64,000 bases of DNA. Source: Trifolium pratense. Its lineage: Eukaryota > Streptophyta > Magnoliopsida > Fabales > Fabaceae. This document shows positions 1 through 11,997 of this stretch, in pieces. The position numbers and the translations under genes were made by a program. Location of the stretch: assembly GCF_020283565.1 (NCBI RefSeq), contig NC_060060.1, forward strand, positions 19,530,001 through 19,594,000, in the 5' to 3' direction. How positions within the stretch are numbered: position 1 is the first letter of the stretch; every line of letters starts with the position of its first letter. The notes beneath the pieces are model-generated. The model saw nothing but the letters and a program-made list of their open reading frames with translations. It ran no database searches and had not been told where the DNA came from.

Positions 1-205
1 ATATAAACTTTTTAAGCAAAAATAATAGTATTAATAGTAATAAAAAAGATCATGGGGTATAAAAACTAAAACCCCTGTAAAATATCAAACATATATAATA
101 TCACTCTTTTTTTTTATGATGGAAAAGACCATGAATAATTCTTCTTCCTCTTCCTACATTTTTTTTAATGGCAAATATATATCATATATGAAAAACAAAC
201 TAAAA

Positions 206-690
206 CTAAATAGTTTGTAGGGTACAACAATATGACTTGAGATGTCTCAATTCTTGTTTATTGATCCTTTTTTCTTCATATTTGGTTGAGACATTATTTT
301 TCTTTCGGCATCTGGCCTTTCTGCGTTTGCATTGAGAGACATGATGATCAATGATTTGACAATTAAAAAAGTCTGAATTGAGAAATTTTCTCATAAACAA
401 CACTCACATAAAAAATAAAACCCATTCTTTCTACCATTATCACCTCATATAATATCCTTGCAAGATCTATATCCACTAGCATCCTAGCATAATGCCCAAA
501 AACTTTGTTCTTGCTTCATCCAAAGAGATGTGAGTCTTGGTGGCACTTGTTATTTCAAATTGTGTTTTCATTTGCCAATATTCTTGGAGAAAATCCATGA
601 TTCTAAATCATACGTTTCAAGAACTCAGTTAATTTCGTGTGACATATCCATGAAACTAGACCCAACCCATGTTAGGAAAAATAAGATATC
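206..690 (-). pseudogene. LINE ORF1 relic (DUF4283 / CCHC zinc-knuckle type)
   Basis: Read on the minus strand across two or three frames, this stretch gives pieces typical of the nucleic-acid-binding ORF1 of plant LINEs: QEYW then KTQFEI, ISLDEA, HYARMLVDIDLARILYE (about 500-430), VMVER-like and GFIFYVSVVYE, then in another frame FNCQIIDHHVSQCKRRK (about 370-320), which resembles the CxxC...GHxxxxC zinc knuckle with the first Cys lost. Stops and frameshifts separate the pieces, so it is not functional. The 65-aa open frame at 206-403 is only the last piece and is not a host gene. The family assignment rests on motif order recognised by eye. Confidence 0.6.
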
Positions 691-739
691 TCATCCCTTT
701 CAACATCATCCATCCAAACATAATCTCAAATATTGTCAT

Positions 740-1146
740 AGTTATTAAACTCTTACAAATTATGCATTTTAAAATTTTGATTATGAATGCATTTGACCCT
801 AATAAAGCTGCATGTGAAAATTGTCTTGAGAAAAAATAATAATATCTAATATTATATATATTTAAGATAATTACACGTGAACTAAAGATAAACTGACAAT
901 AAACTACACCACTAGTTAATTGATCATAAAATAATAATTGAAAACGAATTTTGTACTTGTTCCTTTTTTAATCATGTATTATATATATTAGCTCTCCATT
1001 TTCGCCCCTTCCGTACATTTCATGGCCAAAGCAACAACTTTTGGAAAGCTAGGCCTCACAAGTCACAATTGTAAATCAAGAATTAGTTAATACCCTATGC
1101 CTATATATTCCTTTTACAGCTTGTAGGGTTCAAAATGCAAAACATA
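740..1146. other. Intergenic, nothing recognised
   Basis: AT-rich sequence with no sustained open frame and no repeat structure that I can see. Confidence 0.5.
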
Positions 1147-1148
1147 TA

Positions 1149-1273
1149 CTCCATCCGTTTCAAAATATAAGCAAAAATTGGCTAACAAAAGTGGATGTAT
1201 TTGGTTCAAATCTTTAATCAAATACATCAAGTTTATTTGACTCACTTTTGCTTATATTTTAGGACGGAGATAG
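1149..1273. mobile_element. Stowaway-like MITE
   Basis: Terminal inverted repeats CTCCATCCGTTTCAAAATAT and its near complement ending GGACGGAGATAG face each other across about 125 bp and are flanked by TA on each side (1147-1148, 1274-1275). TA target duplication and CTCCNTCCG ends are typical of Tc1/mariner-type MITEs. Related copies lie at 24603, 27399 and 39451. Confidence 0.75.
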
Positions 1274-1275
1274 TA

Positions 1276-2444
1276 TATAATTTTGCATGTTTTTCTAAAA
1301 TCACATAGTTTACTATAAATCCCATTACCACAATGTGGCTTAACCGGTGAATAAATATATATAATATTACATACATAATATTCATAGTTTGATATTCAAA
1401 TAACACAATTCAAAATTAAATTGAATTTGTGTTAAAAAAAAAAAAAACAAAAACCAAAAGCAACTAAATTGTGTTCATCCTTTTATATATAGCTGAACCT
1501 AACAATGTGGGGCTGCTTAATGCTTTGTCCAAATTGATGAAGTGTATGATTAAACTTTCAATCGGGTTTTTCCCTCTTTTGCCAATCTTACTTTTTCTTG
1601 ACATATATAATTATACCAACTAATTTTTCATATATGTAGTATAAAATTCGTATAAAAATTACACAAGCACAACTTGATGATAGTACTACCAATCATGAAT
1701 CATGAAATATGAATATGAATATGAATATACTCTAATAGCTTGCCGTTTTTCTTTTTTATTTTATGAATGAAAAGGGTCCACAAAATTAATTAGTCACATT
1801 GTTTATCAAACTTAGGGAAATAATTTCACAAATACCACAAATCATAAGTCATTGCTCGTGAGAATCCAAAGCTAAAACAAAGTGTGAAGATGACCCTCAA
1901 CTGCCAGATTAACACATTTTAACCATTTTCATATAGAACACAAAAAAAGTTAAATGTCCACCCATAAAGTTTGACTTTATGACTTAATCAAACGCAAACA
2001 TATCATAAACAAACGACCTAATAAGGTTTCTTTGTTTCACCCCAATAATAGGCACAGTTTCAATCTTTTGGACCATTTGCAATAAATGTAAATGAATGCA
2101 TCACAGAAGTAAAGAAACTTTGGATAGAAATAAAGCATAACAAGCCATTGATAGAAAAATTTCAATGTGCGTAGGGATGACAATGAGTAAGGTTTGGTAA
2201 TTAATTAAGTCTCATCTTATTTAAAAAAGTGAAGATTGAACATTTATAAGTGAAAGGATTCATCAATCTAATGTCTTAAGGTTTTTTTGGTAAAAATGTA
2301 GAAAACCTCGTGGAAAAAAAATCATGTTAGTAAGCATAACACTTTTCATGTTAGTAAGCATAACACTTTTCATTTCTTTTCATGTAATATTAGATTTAGT
2401 TATTCTTTTCATTTCTTTTTCTATTTTTTTTTTTTTTTTGAGTT
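1276..2444. other. Intergenic, AT-rich
   Basis: No coding signal. A perfect tandem repeat of TTCATGTTAGTAAGCATAAC type occurs at about 2323-2370, and there is a short GAATAT repeat at 1708-1728. Confidence 0.5.
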
Positions 2445-2620
2445 TAGGGATGTCTTGATAGTGTAAATTAGTTTTGCACGATCATTCAATAAAAAAACTA
2501 TCAATTTATCATATAAAAAAAGTGGAGTGAAGTTAGATGATGTGGTAGAAAATATGATTGTTAGCGATTGACAATATAAAATTATTTTACATTGTTAGTA
2601 TATTTTTTTTCCTTGAGGTT
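2445..2620. mobile_element. MITE, family also at 15483
   Basis: The ends are imperfect inverted repeats (GATAGTGTAAATTAGTTTTG and AATTATTTTACATTGTTAGT). The internal phrases on AAAGTGGAGTGAAG and GATGTGGTAGAAAA are shared in the same order with the better-preserved copy at 15483-15665, which defines the element. Confidence 0.6.
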
Positions 2621-2784
2621 TTTTACAACACATATATTTTTCTCACTCCCCAATACCCGAGTACAACTATATATATTCTCACAAAGCAAATATTTAAACT
2701 TAAAGTGATATAGATTAGTGCATCTAAAAACCAAGAACATAAGTTCAATATATAGTATTGGTCTCCCTCTTGCTTCACCACACT

Positions 2785-3060
2785 AAGACTATGTTTGGAT
2801 TGATGGAATGAGATAGAATGAAATGAAAAGGAATGAAATAGAATAATATTTCATTGTTTGGATCTGAAAAATAATAACGGAATGAAATAGGATGAAATAG
2901 ATTTCATCTCATATTTCTTCCACTTACCTTCAATTTTGTTCCTCTCCTTTTTAAAATATCCAAACAATGAAATGAAAGATTTATTTCATTCTGCTTTCCA
3001 CTCTACTCTATTTTGTTATGCTTCATTTCATTATATTTCATCAATCCAAACAGAGCCTAA
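2785..3060. mobile_element. Foldback MITE with TTTGGATTGATG ends
   Basis: The left end ACTATGTTTGGATTGATGGA pairs with the right end TTTCATCAATCCAAACAGAG. The whole 270 bp is an imperfect palindrome rich in GAATGAAATAGA/TTTCATT. The same 5 bases CTAAG occur outside both ends (2783-2787, 3057-3061) and may be a short TSD. Confidence 0.6.
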
Positions 3061-3560
3061 GAGAAATGAGATTTCTTTAATAATTAATTTTATTTAACAT
3101 CCTTCTTTATTTAAGAGAGGGGCAATGTGAGACTTGACTCATCAAAGTTTGCCTCAAATTTTCATGTAATACTTGATCTAATTATTCTTTTCATTTTTTT
3201 TTTCTAATTTTTTTGTTCTCCTTTAAATATGTTATTATAGGTAAAACATTCTCCTAAGGAGAGGGAGAAAAATATTCTAGATGTACGACGGAGGAGTAAA
3301 ATAAAATAGTGTTTGACTAAAATAATATTGGAGTACAATCGCATTTAAAATAATGCTATACGAGTAGAGAAGAAAATGGAACTGGAAAATTTGCAATAAT
3401 TTTGTAGTGACAATGATGAGAATAGAGATTAATATAGACGCAGGTGGGCGCAGGATAAGCACGTGTAAGCTGCTTTTATAATTGCACGCTGCCAATGCCA
3501 TCTAGCTTCACAAATAATAAATAAATGAATGAAAATAGAGACTCGAATATCAATCGTCTA

Positions 3561-3688
3561 CAAATAGCTCAATTGGTTGTTACCAGAGATATTATTAGAG
3601 AGATTGAAGTTAAAACTCCAATGTCTCTAATTTTTTCATATTCAGTGTGTACATATAGTCATTAGATTATTTAAAAAAAAAAAAAAAA
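3561..3688 (+). mobile_element. Degenerate tRNA-derived SINE
   Basis: A box-A-like ATAGCTCAATTGGTTG at 3563 is followed about 45 bp on by a weak box-B-like AGTTAAAACTCC and ends in a run of A at 3672-3688. The order matches plant SINEs. No clear TSD was found. Confidence 0.45.
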
Positions 3689-3870
3689 CTCAAATATTAT
3701 ATAATTCTACTTTGAAATAAGAAATTAAATTTGATGGAATATAAAAAAGTTGCATAGTTTTCCCATAAGATACGGTTTCTAGATGAATGGTTGACCGCTT
3801 ATTGGAGAATATCAGGAGACTTGGATTGGCAACACCAACGCATCTTAACTGTTAGTTTGAGATAAAGTGG

Positions 3871-4741
3871 TTTTTTTTTAAGAAAGCTAAAGAGTATAAG
3901 GGAAAAGAAAAAGAAAAAAAAAAGACAAAAAAAAAAAGACTAGTCTCTTAGGAATAAAAGTTCCTAAAGCATCGTTCTTGAGCAGATCTTGAACGTCTTC
4001 TGGGGGACAATCATGACTAATGAAATCAGTATTTGAGGAGGCTCCTAACTTTGCGAAGAAGTCTGCGCATTGATTATCTTCTCTAAGAGTGTGACAGAGG
4101 GAAACATTACTTTGGTAAATCAAATCCTTCATGTCCTGGATCAAAACTGCATGCATATGAAACTTAACTTGGGGGCCTTTTATGAGGTTAATACAGTGTA
4201 AAGAATCTGAATAGCAGACAAGTTCGTCAATGCCCATGTTTATGGCCAACAAGAGGCCCTTGTAGATAACATAAAGTTCAGCATACAAGATATCAGAAGA
4301 CCCTTGAATGTAACCAGAAAACCCTGCCAAATAGTGACCAAAAGTGTTTCTAATGATTCCACCAAAACCTGATCGAGCTGGGGAACCGAGACAGCTTCCG
4401 TCAACATCAAGAATGATACAAGAGAAATTGTTGTTATTCCACTTGATAAATCTATCAACTGAACCATCATTAGAAGTGAGAGTGAAACAATTCTTGAAAG
4501 TTTCAACCATAGACCTGATGTTAAAGGAGAGTTGGCTTAAGGACCAAGTTTCGTTATTGAGGCTCATCAAATTGCGGTGTCTCCAAGACCACCAGACACC
4601 TGCTGAGAAAATGAGAGAATGGGTCCCGATGGCGCCCATCTTGATCCAATCATAAACGTCCATGTTAGAGAAGAAATTTGGGTTGGTAAACCCAATATAG
4701 TGACATAGGCTACGAGAGAACTCATAGTCTCGGATGTAATG
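3871..4741 (-). mobile_element. 5'-truncated LINE with an open RNase H domain
   Basis: A 293-aa minus-strand frame (4768 to 3887) carries a complete-looking plant LINE RNase H (RVT_3-type) domain. The acidic positions are visible as IILDVDGSC, an E in ILYAELYVIYKG, the D in VCYSDSLHCINL, and EDNQCADFFAKLG. Upstream residues (WWSWRHRNLMSLN) match the tail of the zf-RVT segment. The 3' end runs into a T tract on the plus strand (the poly-A side) at 3871-3879. Near-identical 16-bp sequences TGAGATNAAGTGGTTT at 3858-3873 and 4742-4757 (one mismatch) look like the TSD, so the first residues of the frame are flanking DNA. The element lacks the reverse transcriptase and cannot move on its own. Confidence 0.8.
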
Positions 4742-4757
4742 TGAGATTAAGTGGTTT

Positions 4758-5157
4758 AGATTATACATCTATAAAATTAATTATAAAATATTTTAATCAT
4801 TGATTTAATATCATACGGTTGAGATATGTTACAACGTCATGCTATAACAGTAAAAAAAATCTAAATAATGACCATATTTTATTTATTTTAATAGTTTGTT
4901 TTGAGTTTCTCTTTGGTTCAAGTTGAATCCAAACCAAACTAATAAATCACAATAGAGAAAACAAAAACCTAAACCAAAACGATTCAAAAACTTCGATCAA
5001 TTGATTTAAGTAATGAATGTTTGATCAATCTCTACTAAATCCACTAATGTACACCGTATAAATGAAATATTCTCATGTAATACATAAAGATATTGACTTT
5101 ACGATGAAATAAAAGAAGAGAAAAGAATTAAAGGTGAAAATTACGAAACATGTGCAT
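4758..5157. other. Intergenic, nothing recognised
   Basis: AT-rich DNA between the LINE and the SINE; no coding or structured signal seen. Confidence 0.5.
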
Positions 5158-5173
5158 AAATAATAGAGAATTT

Positions 5174-5326
5174 ACCAATAGTTAGTTGGTTCAGTAGTGA
5201 TTGGCGCTGAACTTGATAGGAAGAACACAGTTCGATCCCCCATAACTACAATTCGAAGGGGACTGGAACCACTTAATGCTAGAACTGACCTCCGGACCAA
5301 ATTAAATTGGCGGTGAAAGCCATAAA
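5174..5326 (+). mobile_element. tRNA-derived SINE with perfect 16-bp TSD
   Basis: The box-A-like TAGTTGGTTCAGTAGTGATTGG is followed by the box B CAGTTCGATCCCC, then a tRNA-unrelated body and a short A-rich tail. The perfect 16-bp direct repeat AAATAATAGAGAATTT flanks it at 5158-5173 and 5327-5342. Internal pol III boxes, small size and the TSD together identify a SINE. It sits about 590 bp upstream of the NPH3-type start codon. Confidence 0.85.
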
Positions 5327-5342
5327 AAATAATAGAGAATTT

Positions 5343-5914
5343 TTCAAATTTTTTATAAGAGAAGTTATTTTGTAAAATTAGTAAATTACATACTATAGGT
5401 TGATATTTTAATTCAAAATGTCAAAATCACTCAAGGTTATAACTATTTGACTGAAAGGACATAACTTAGGTGTGCTTGATCTTTGTATGTTTCTTTCATA
5501 CCATTAATGTCATCTATTTAAACTAAGTATTATTATTATTTTTGCTCCCACAACAACAAAGCCTCTCTTGCTTTACCTTTCCTTTCCTCTTCCAAATTTC
5601 TCTCCACCAAACAAATTCTATCTTTGCTTTTCTTTTATATTTCTCAAATTTTCTTGAAATCCTCACTCACACACTCTGATAAATAACTCTGTCGGTTCAG
5701 TATATATCATCATCTAGTGTCCACTTGAACTTGCTTAGCACAAAAAATAAATATTCATTCATTGTTAGCAAATAAATAAAGATTCTTCATCTTGGTATTT
5801 GTGTTGTATTGTACTTTTTTTTCTTTTACTAGCTACTAGTACTACACTCAATTATGCAACTTGTGTTTTTGGTGTAGCACATGATTTTTAGAAGGTAAGA
5901 AAAACTTGATAATC
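5343..5914 (+). promoter_or_regulatory. Upstream region / 5' leader of the NPH3-type gene
   Basis: The segment from about 5540 is pyrimidine-rich (CCTCTTCCAAATTTCTCTCC style), as in plant core promoters and leaders, and TATATATC occurs at about 5700. The exact transcription start cannot be set from sequence alone, and an intron in the leader is possible. Confidence 0.35.
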
Positions 5915-8900
5915 ATGAAGTTCATGAAACTTGGATCTCGTCCAGATACTTTCTATACTTCAGAAGCTATAAGGTTAAGACATTAACATCAAAATAATTG
6001 ATTTTTTTTTATGTATCTACTTTTTGTTTCTATAGTTTTTATAACATGAGTGTTTTTACTTTTTATGCAGGACTATCTCTTCTGAAGTTTCTAGTGACCT
6101 TATAATTCAAGTAAGGGGAAGTAGATATCTTCTTCACAAGGTATTTTTCTTGAAAGTATAGACTCATCAAGTGATTAACCAACCATCTTAATGTTTTTAT
6201 TTTTCAATTGTATATACTTGAAAGTTTGTCATGTGTTTGACACGACACAACACTGATATATGTAGTTACATTTAATAATTTTTTTCTCAAATTACTATGT
6301 GTCAAGTCATACTAGTATCAATGTTGTGTGTTGTGTCTGGTGTCTGTGTTTGTAAGTCTTTGTTTTTAATTTGGTAACTTATATGAAGTTCGTGCCGATG
6401 ATTTTCAGTTTCCCCTGCTGTCGAAATGCTTATGTCTGCAAAGATTATGCTCAGAATCACCTCCTGATTCATCTCATCACCAAATAGTCCAACTTCCTGA
6501 TTTTCCTGGTGGAGTGGAAGCATTTGAGTTATGTGCTAAGTTCTGCTATGGAATCACCATTACTTTGAGTCCTTACAACATTGTAGCTGCAAGATGTGCT
6601 GCTGAATATCTTCAAATGACTGAAGAAGTTGAGAAAGGAAACTTGATTAACAAGCTTGAGATTTTTTTCAATTCTTGTATCCTCCATGGTTGGAAGGATA
6701 CCATAGTGAGTCTTCAGACCACAAAAGCGTTGCATTTGTGGTCTGAAGACTTAGGAATTACCAGCAGATGCATTGAAACTATTGCGTCGAAAGTCTTGAG
6801 GCACCCTACAAAAGTGAGTTTGTCACATAGTCATTCTAGAAGGGTGAGAGATGATATATCTTGCAATGACACAGAAAGTTTGAGAACCAAATCAGGAAGT
6901 AAAGGATGGTGGGCTGAAGATTTAGCAGAACTTAGCATAGACCTTTATTGGAGAACCATGATAGCAATCAAATCTGGTGGCAAAGTTCCTTCAAATCTCA
7001 TTGGTGATGCATTGAAAGTTTATGCATCTAGATGGTTACCAAATATTTCCAAGAATGGAAATAGAAAGAAGAATGTTTCACTAGCCGAGTCTGAATTAGA
7101 TGACTCGGCCAGTGAAATAACTTCAAAGCATAGACTGCTTTTGGAGTCAATAGTAAGCTTGCTTCCAACCGAAAAAGGCGCTGTTTCTTGTAGCTTTCTT
7201 TTGAAACTCTTGAAAGCATCAAATATTCTCAATGCTTCTTCATCTTCAAAGATGGAATTAGCAAGAAGGGTGGGACTTCAACTGGAAGAAGCCACAGTGA
7301 ATGATCTATTGATACCCTCACTTTCATATACAAATGAGACTGTCTATGATGTTGAATTGGTGATGACTATATTGGAACAATTCATGTTACAAGGACAAAG
7401 TCCTCCAACTAGCCCTCAAAAATCCTTGAACACATTTGAAAGAAGGCGGTCTCGCTCCGCGGAGAATATTAACTTTGAATTACAAGAGAGTAGAAGATCA
7501 TCTTCAGCATCTCATAGTTCAAAATTGAAGGTTGCAAAGCTTGTGGATAGGTACCTTCAAGAAGTTGCAAGAGATGTGAATTTTTCTTTGTCTAAATTCA
7601 TTGCCCTTGCTGATATTATACCAGATTTTGCAAGACATGATCATGATGATCTCTATAGAGCCATTGACATTTATCTCAAGGTAAAAAAAATTTCCTACAA
7701 AATATTTATTGTGTTTTTTAAGTCACTCCATAATATTCCATGATAAAAATATGTAAAAAAATAAAAAATAAACCATTAATTTAATCTCTATACAATCACT
7801 TTTTCTCCGATTTGGTTCCTGAACTATAGAAATATAATAAGTAGTCCTTAAACTACTTTCAATCAAGTTGGTCTCTGAACTATTATTCTCTCTCGAATTT
7901 TTAAAGCAACTGAGGAGGCCGGTTCACTTGACGAATTAATAATAGTTTAGGAACTACTTATTCATACTTCACTTTCAAAATTTAGGATATGATTCAGAAC
8001 TAGTGGATAACCAACTCTCTTGACCTTAAAAAATTGTCTTATTCAACATTTATTAGAGGTTAGGTGTAGACTGACCCACAAAAAAATTTAGCCTGACTCC
8101 CTCCATATTATGACTGATACAGTTGCAGTGTGTATTCAAGTATTTCTGAATTCATTTGGATAAAAACATGAGGAAAAAATGTCCTGTCAAAACAGTTATA
8201 GAGGTCCATCATAGTTCTACTACTATGTCCTTCACATGAACTGATAGTTGTGTCTATTCAATTTTCCATGACAGATTTTGTCCATTCACTCATTTAGCTA
8301 AATTCCATTTCAAGAACTCTAATGATGTAACATGTCTGGCTTTAAAGTTCAGTTTTATTTTATAGGAAAATGTTACTAAATTAGTGGTTATGTTAGTTTC
8401 CTGGTATCGAACTCCAGACATTCTACTTAGAACTCCATCGGTATCCCTTATCTACAAACCAACCTACCTACTTCGGACGGCTTTCAAGTTCAGTTAATAT
8501 AGTACTAAAATAAATTAGGTCATGGAAGTAAAAACTCGTGCATTTACGCATTCAGTACATAAGTAGTCGTTGGATCAAGATTGAACGGTCTAAATATCAA
8601 GCTTGGCATTTTAGAGTTTTTAAAAACTCTAAATATACTTGCTTTCTGTACCTTTCGGTCTCGATCCAACAACCATCGATGTGCTGACTACATGAATACA
8701 TAAATTTAAGACCCCATTAAATACGGATACATAAGTTATTTAATGAACCTGAAAAATGAATCCTTGCTTATATAGGAGACCGGAGGAAGTAAGTTATTAT
8801 TAGTAATGAAATTTATGTGTTTCTTAACTTAAAACATGCAGGCTCATCCAGAACTAAACAAGAGTGAAAGAAAAAGATTATGCAGAATTCTTGACTGCAA

Positions 8901-9348
8901 AAAACTCTCAATGGAAGCATGCATGCATGCAGCACAAAATGAACTACTTCCATTAAGAGTAGTTGTCCAAGTTCTCTTCTTTGAACAAGCAAGAGCAGCA
9001 GCATCAGGTGGAAAAGTAACAGAATTACAAAGCAATATCAAAGCTTTGCTTACAACACACGGTATTGATCCATCGAAACATACAACAACACAATTAAGCA
9101 CTACTACAAGTATTCAAGGTGAAGATAATTGGAGTGTTTCTAACTTCAAGTCACCAAAATCAAGATCTTCAACACTAAGAATGAAGCTAGCTGAAGATCA
9201 TGATGAATTTGATGAAAATGGTTTGGTAAATGATGATGGAATTGGAAGAAACTCTAAATTTAAGTCCATTTGTGCTCTTCCTACACAGCCTAAGAAAATG
9301 CTTAGTAAATTATGGTCTACTAATAGAACTACTACTGAAAAAAATTGA
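5915..9348 (+). CDS. BTB/POZ and NPH3 domain protein (At1g67900-like), 4 exons
   Basis: The exons are 5915-5973, 6071-6140, 6409-7680 and 8842-9348, all with GT/AG introns, giving 635 aa. The start [20 protein letters not shown] is the usual N-terminus of this NPH3/RPT2-like subgroup. The BTB fold follows at about residues 28-110 ([27 protein letters not shown]). The NPH3 domain runs from about 209 ([19 protein letters not shown]) to about 520 ([20 protein letters not shown]), and includes the family's tyrosine region [11 protein letters not shown] that spans the last junction. A Ser/Arg-rich linker ([20 protein letters not shown]) precedes its last part. Family members act as plasma-membrane-associated signalling proteins and as likely substrate adaptors for CUL3 ubiquitin ligases, in phototropism and auxin-transport contexts. 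This member's own role is unknown. Length and exon layout are normal and no disruption is seen. The 1161-bp last intron carries repeat sequence. Confidence 0.95.
8539..8700. repeat. Inverted repeat in the last intron of the NPH3-type gene
   Basis: The left arm around GTAGTCGTTGGATCAAGATT pairs with the right arm around CGATCCAACAACCATCGATG. The centre has a short perfect stem, TTAGAGTTTTTAAAAACTCTAA. It could be a MITE relic; no TSD was resolved. Confidence 0.5.
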
Positions 9349-10266
9349 ATAATTTTGAGTTATTATGTTAGTTTTAATGTTGGTAAGGGTAATTTAGAGG
9401 GTATATTACATATACTCTATTTTTGTTTTAAGCAAAAAAGCATTGTAACTTGTAGGAGAATCCAAGAATCTCTTAATGTATGTGCATTGTTGATGTAACC
9501 TATAATAATAATAATTTTGAAGAAAAATCTTTGGTGATTAATTTTCATGTCATGAAAAGTTGATATATGAATAAGAATCTTAGGTGTCAGTGACAAAATC
9601 ATGGGGCCAATGTTGCTGTGTTTGTCTACAAATCTGCAACACTTATGTCTTGACAAAAAATTTGGTATTTTCATGTGTCTGACATAATTCAATACTGTAA
9701 TAAAATCTGATTACATTTGTCTTATGTATTTGTATCCACATAGATAATATTGTCCTTAATGAATCAATATACACCTATTATTATGATTTGAAGTGTTATA
9801 TTGTGACATAAATTTAAGGTTCAACATGTATTTATTGTACCTTACTTGATCAATCATACTCTTAAAACAGTAATATATGATAATCTGTATTAAAGATGAT
9901 GTACAATACAGATTTGATTCTGATACAAGAAAGAATAAGATCTGCATTGATATGATATGTTTGATTCTAAATAGCATTATTTATATAACTAAGAGAAATT
10001 AAAATAAAAACTAGTTGGTGTAATTGATCTACTAGTACTTGACTTGTGTATGGTTCTTTTCAAATAAACTTCTTGATATACCTATTTATTTGTATTGACT
10101 AACCTAAGAAAAAAGTACTGTAAAGTCAATTATGTGTGTTCCTTTTATAGGGAAATCTTTTCAGCAGTACTGCATAAATTTGTCTAACAATAATTGAAGC
10201 TCTGAAGTCATTGTTCCTCTCTGTCTCTCTGTATAATATCTCTAAATTATTGTTGGTTGAAGTTTG
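9349..10266. other. 3' flank of the NPH3-type gene and intergenic DNA
   Basis: The transcript end probably lies in the first 200 bases (T/A-rich, several AATAAT-like signals near 9505). Beyond that no gene or repeat is recognised. Confidence 0.4.
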
Positions 10267-10905
10267 AATAGTTGGTAGTCCCACGTCGACAATGAATTAG
10301 GTGAATGATGATGTATAAGAAATGTGACGAGTGACGACTCATATACCCGATTACTTAAGATTTTGAGTGGAGATGTAGTGTCAAAGTCTCTTGTAGTTAT
10401 GGATAATTGTTTCATTCTCGAAAGTGGAGGGGTACTTACAAAGACACTCTGATGCCAAAATAAGACTGAGTGAAGAGCAAAGTTTAAGTGAGATATAGAG
10501 GAAGTATACCAGGTAGGCGAGCCCCCTTTTATAGTAGTTTTAACCCTCCGAGCTGCAATAAGCTCCGCTCTTATGATTGCTTGATCTGATAGTGTTTATC
10601 TTGCTTTTGGACCCATTGACACGTAGTCGGGGTGGAAATTACGATTCTGTTCCCCAATATCCATGAGGTTGTGCACCTGGCTCGTGCTCTTAGGTATATA
10701 AGAGCACGAGCCACTTTAGATTAGTATTTTGGTAAGCGTCTCACATGTTGAGGTCGTGTCTTTTGCCTAGCCTTGTCAACCCGGCCTAATCTGATTGTGC
10801 CAATTTATTGGGCCTGACCTCAGTCTATACATTGGACTTATGCTGCTAAAGTCTGATTGATATTTAGGTTGAGCTTCTCAAGTCCACGCCTTTGCAAGTT
10901 GAAAA
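10267..10905 (+). mobile_element. LTR-retroelement relic (tentative)
   Basis: The phrase GTAGTCCCACGTCGACAATG at 10275 and the phrase on ACTTACAAAGACACTCTGATGC at about 10433 recur widely in plant LTR or TRIM-type repeats. The tract is also more GC-rich than its surroundings. Ends and TSD could not be defined, so the boundaries are approximate. Confidence 0.35.
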
Positions 10906-11800
10906 ATATTCAACATGTTATACATCAAACTAAGTTTGGGAGTACAAATGTCTATCAATATTAAATCTCTTCACTTCAAACTCAATATACTAACTAAATT
11001 AATTTCATTGATTTGCATTTATAAAATGTTCCTTCAAACACATTAACAGGATCAAATCCAATGTATTTATTCATTTTGATGGCACACTGTTCCACTAGGA
11101 CTAATTCAAAATTTAAAATCCAGATAAAAGATTGTCACAGAATTTTATTTTTGAACTTGTAACTAGATTTTTTAAAGAATGACCATAACTGTGATTGAGC
11201 GGCATTAACCGCATCTGGCCACAATTGTTCGTAGTGTCAAGGTTTGTAATGTGACTGTAACGGTAACTGTGATTATTTGTGAAATTAATCGTCTAAACTG
11301 CAAATAGTGTTTTCTTGTGTGGATATATGCTGTTGCAATAACCGAACACGACTGTTTTTAATCGATCCAGATATTTTCTTCCAGAAACTGAACCAAACTG
11401 ACTTGTTACATACCTAGCCATGTTGATAAAATCCAAAAATATGTTGGTTGTGAATTGTTGATAAAACTCTCAAATCATAAGTTTTTATCATTAGGGTATA
11501 AATTATAGCTAATCCTTCTAAACAAAACATAAAAATTGAAAGAAAAAAGGTGCAAAATTTCATCTACAAATTTCAAGCTCACATTATGGCCTATAATGCA
11601 TAGAGAGAGAGAGACCAAATTAATTTTGAAACAATCTCAAACTATTACCTAAGGAGACAGATTTCCACAACCATTCCACTAGATAAATATTGCCTTACAT
11701 AAGATGCTACTATTTATCTATCACCAAAACAAAAAACAACATAAAGGAGAAAATAGTTGATAAAATATTAAAATGCAACACAAGTAAAACATGTAACGGC
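10906..11800. other. Intergenic, nothing recognised
   Basis: No coding signal. A GA microrepeat lies at about 11602-11613. The rest is featureless AT-rich DNA. Confidence 0.5.
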
Positions 11801-11807
11801 CAACAGA

Positions 11808-11932
11808 AGTTGGTTCAGTTGGTAAGGAGTCAGGCTGACTCATACCATCGCGTGCCAGGCCTACTTTGACGGTTTGACCTGGTTAGCCTCAGGACTCGAC
11901 TCTCGTAAACTTTTACTTACCAAAAAAAGAAA
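11808..11932 (+). mobile_element. SINE-like element
   Basis: It begins AGTTGGTTCAGTTGGTAAGG (box-A-like), has a box-B-like GGTTTGACCTGG further on, and ends CTTACCAAAAAAAGA. The layout matches tRNA-derived SINEs. No convincing TSD was found. It lies just downstream of the small minus-strand gene. Confidence 0.5.
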
Positions 11933-11997
11933 GAGTTTACACAAACATCATAACAATTAACACTCAATTTAATAAAGATAAACTATAACTAAATTAT

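Noticed and set aside
206..403. 65-aa basic, Cys-containing frame as a small signalling peptide gene
   Set aside because: Upstream frames on the same strand match LINE ORF1 pieces and this frame matches its zinc knuckle; there is no signal peptide.
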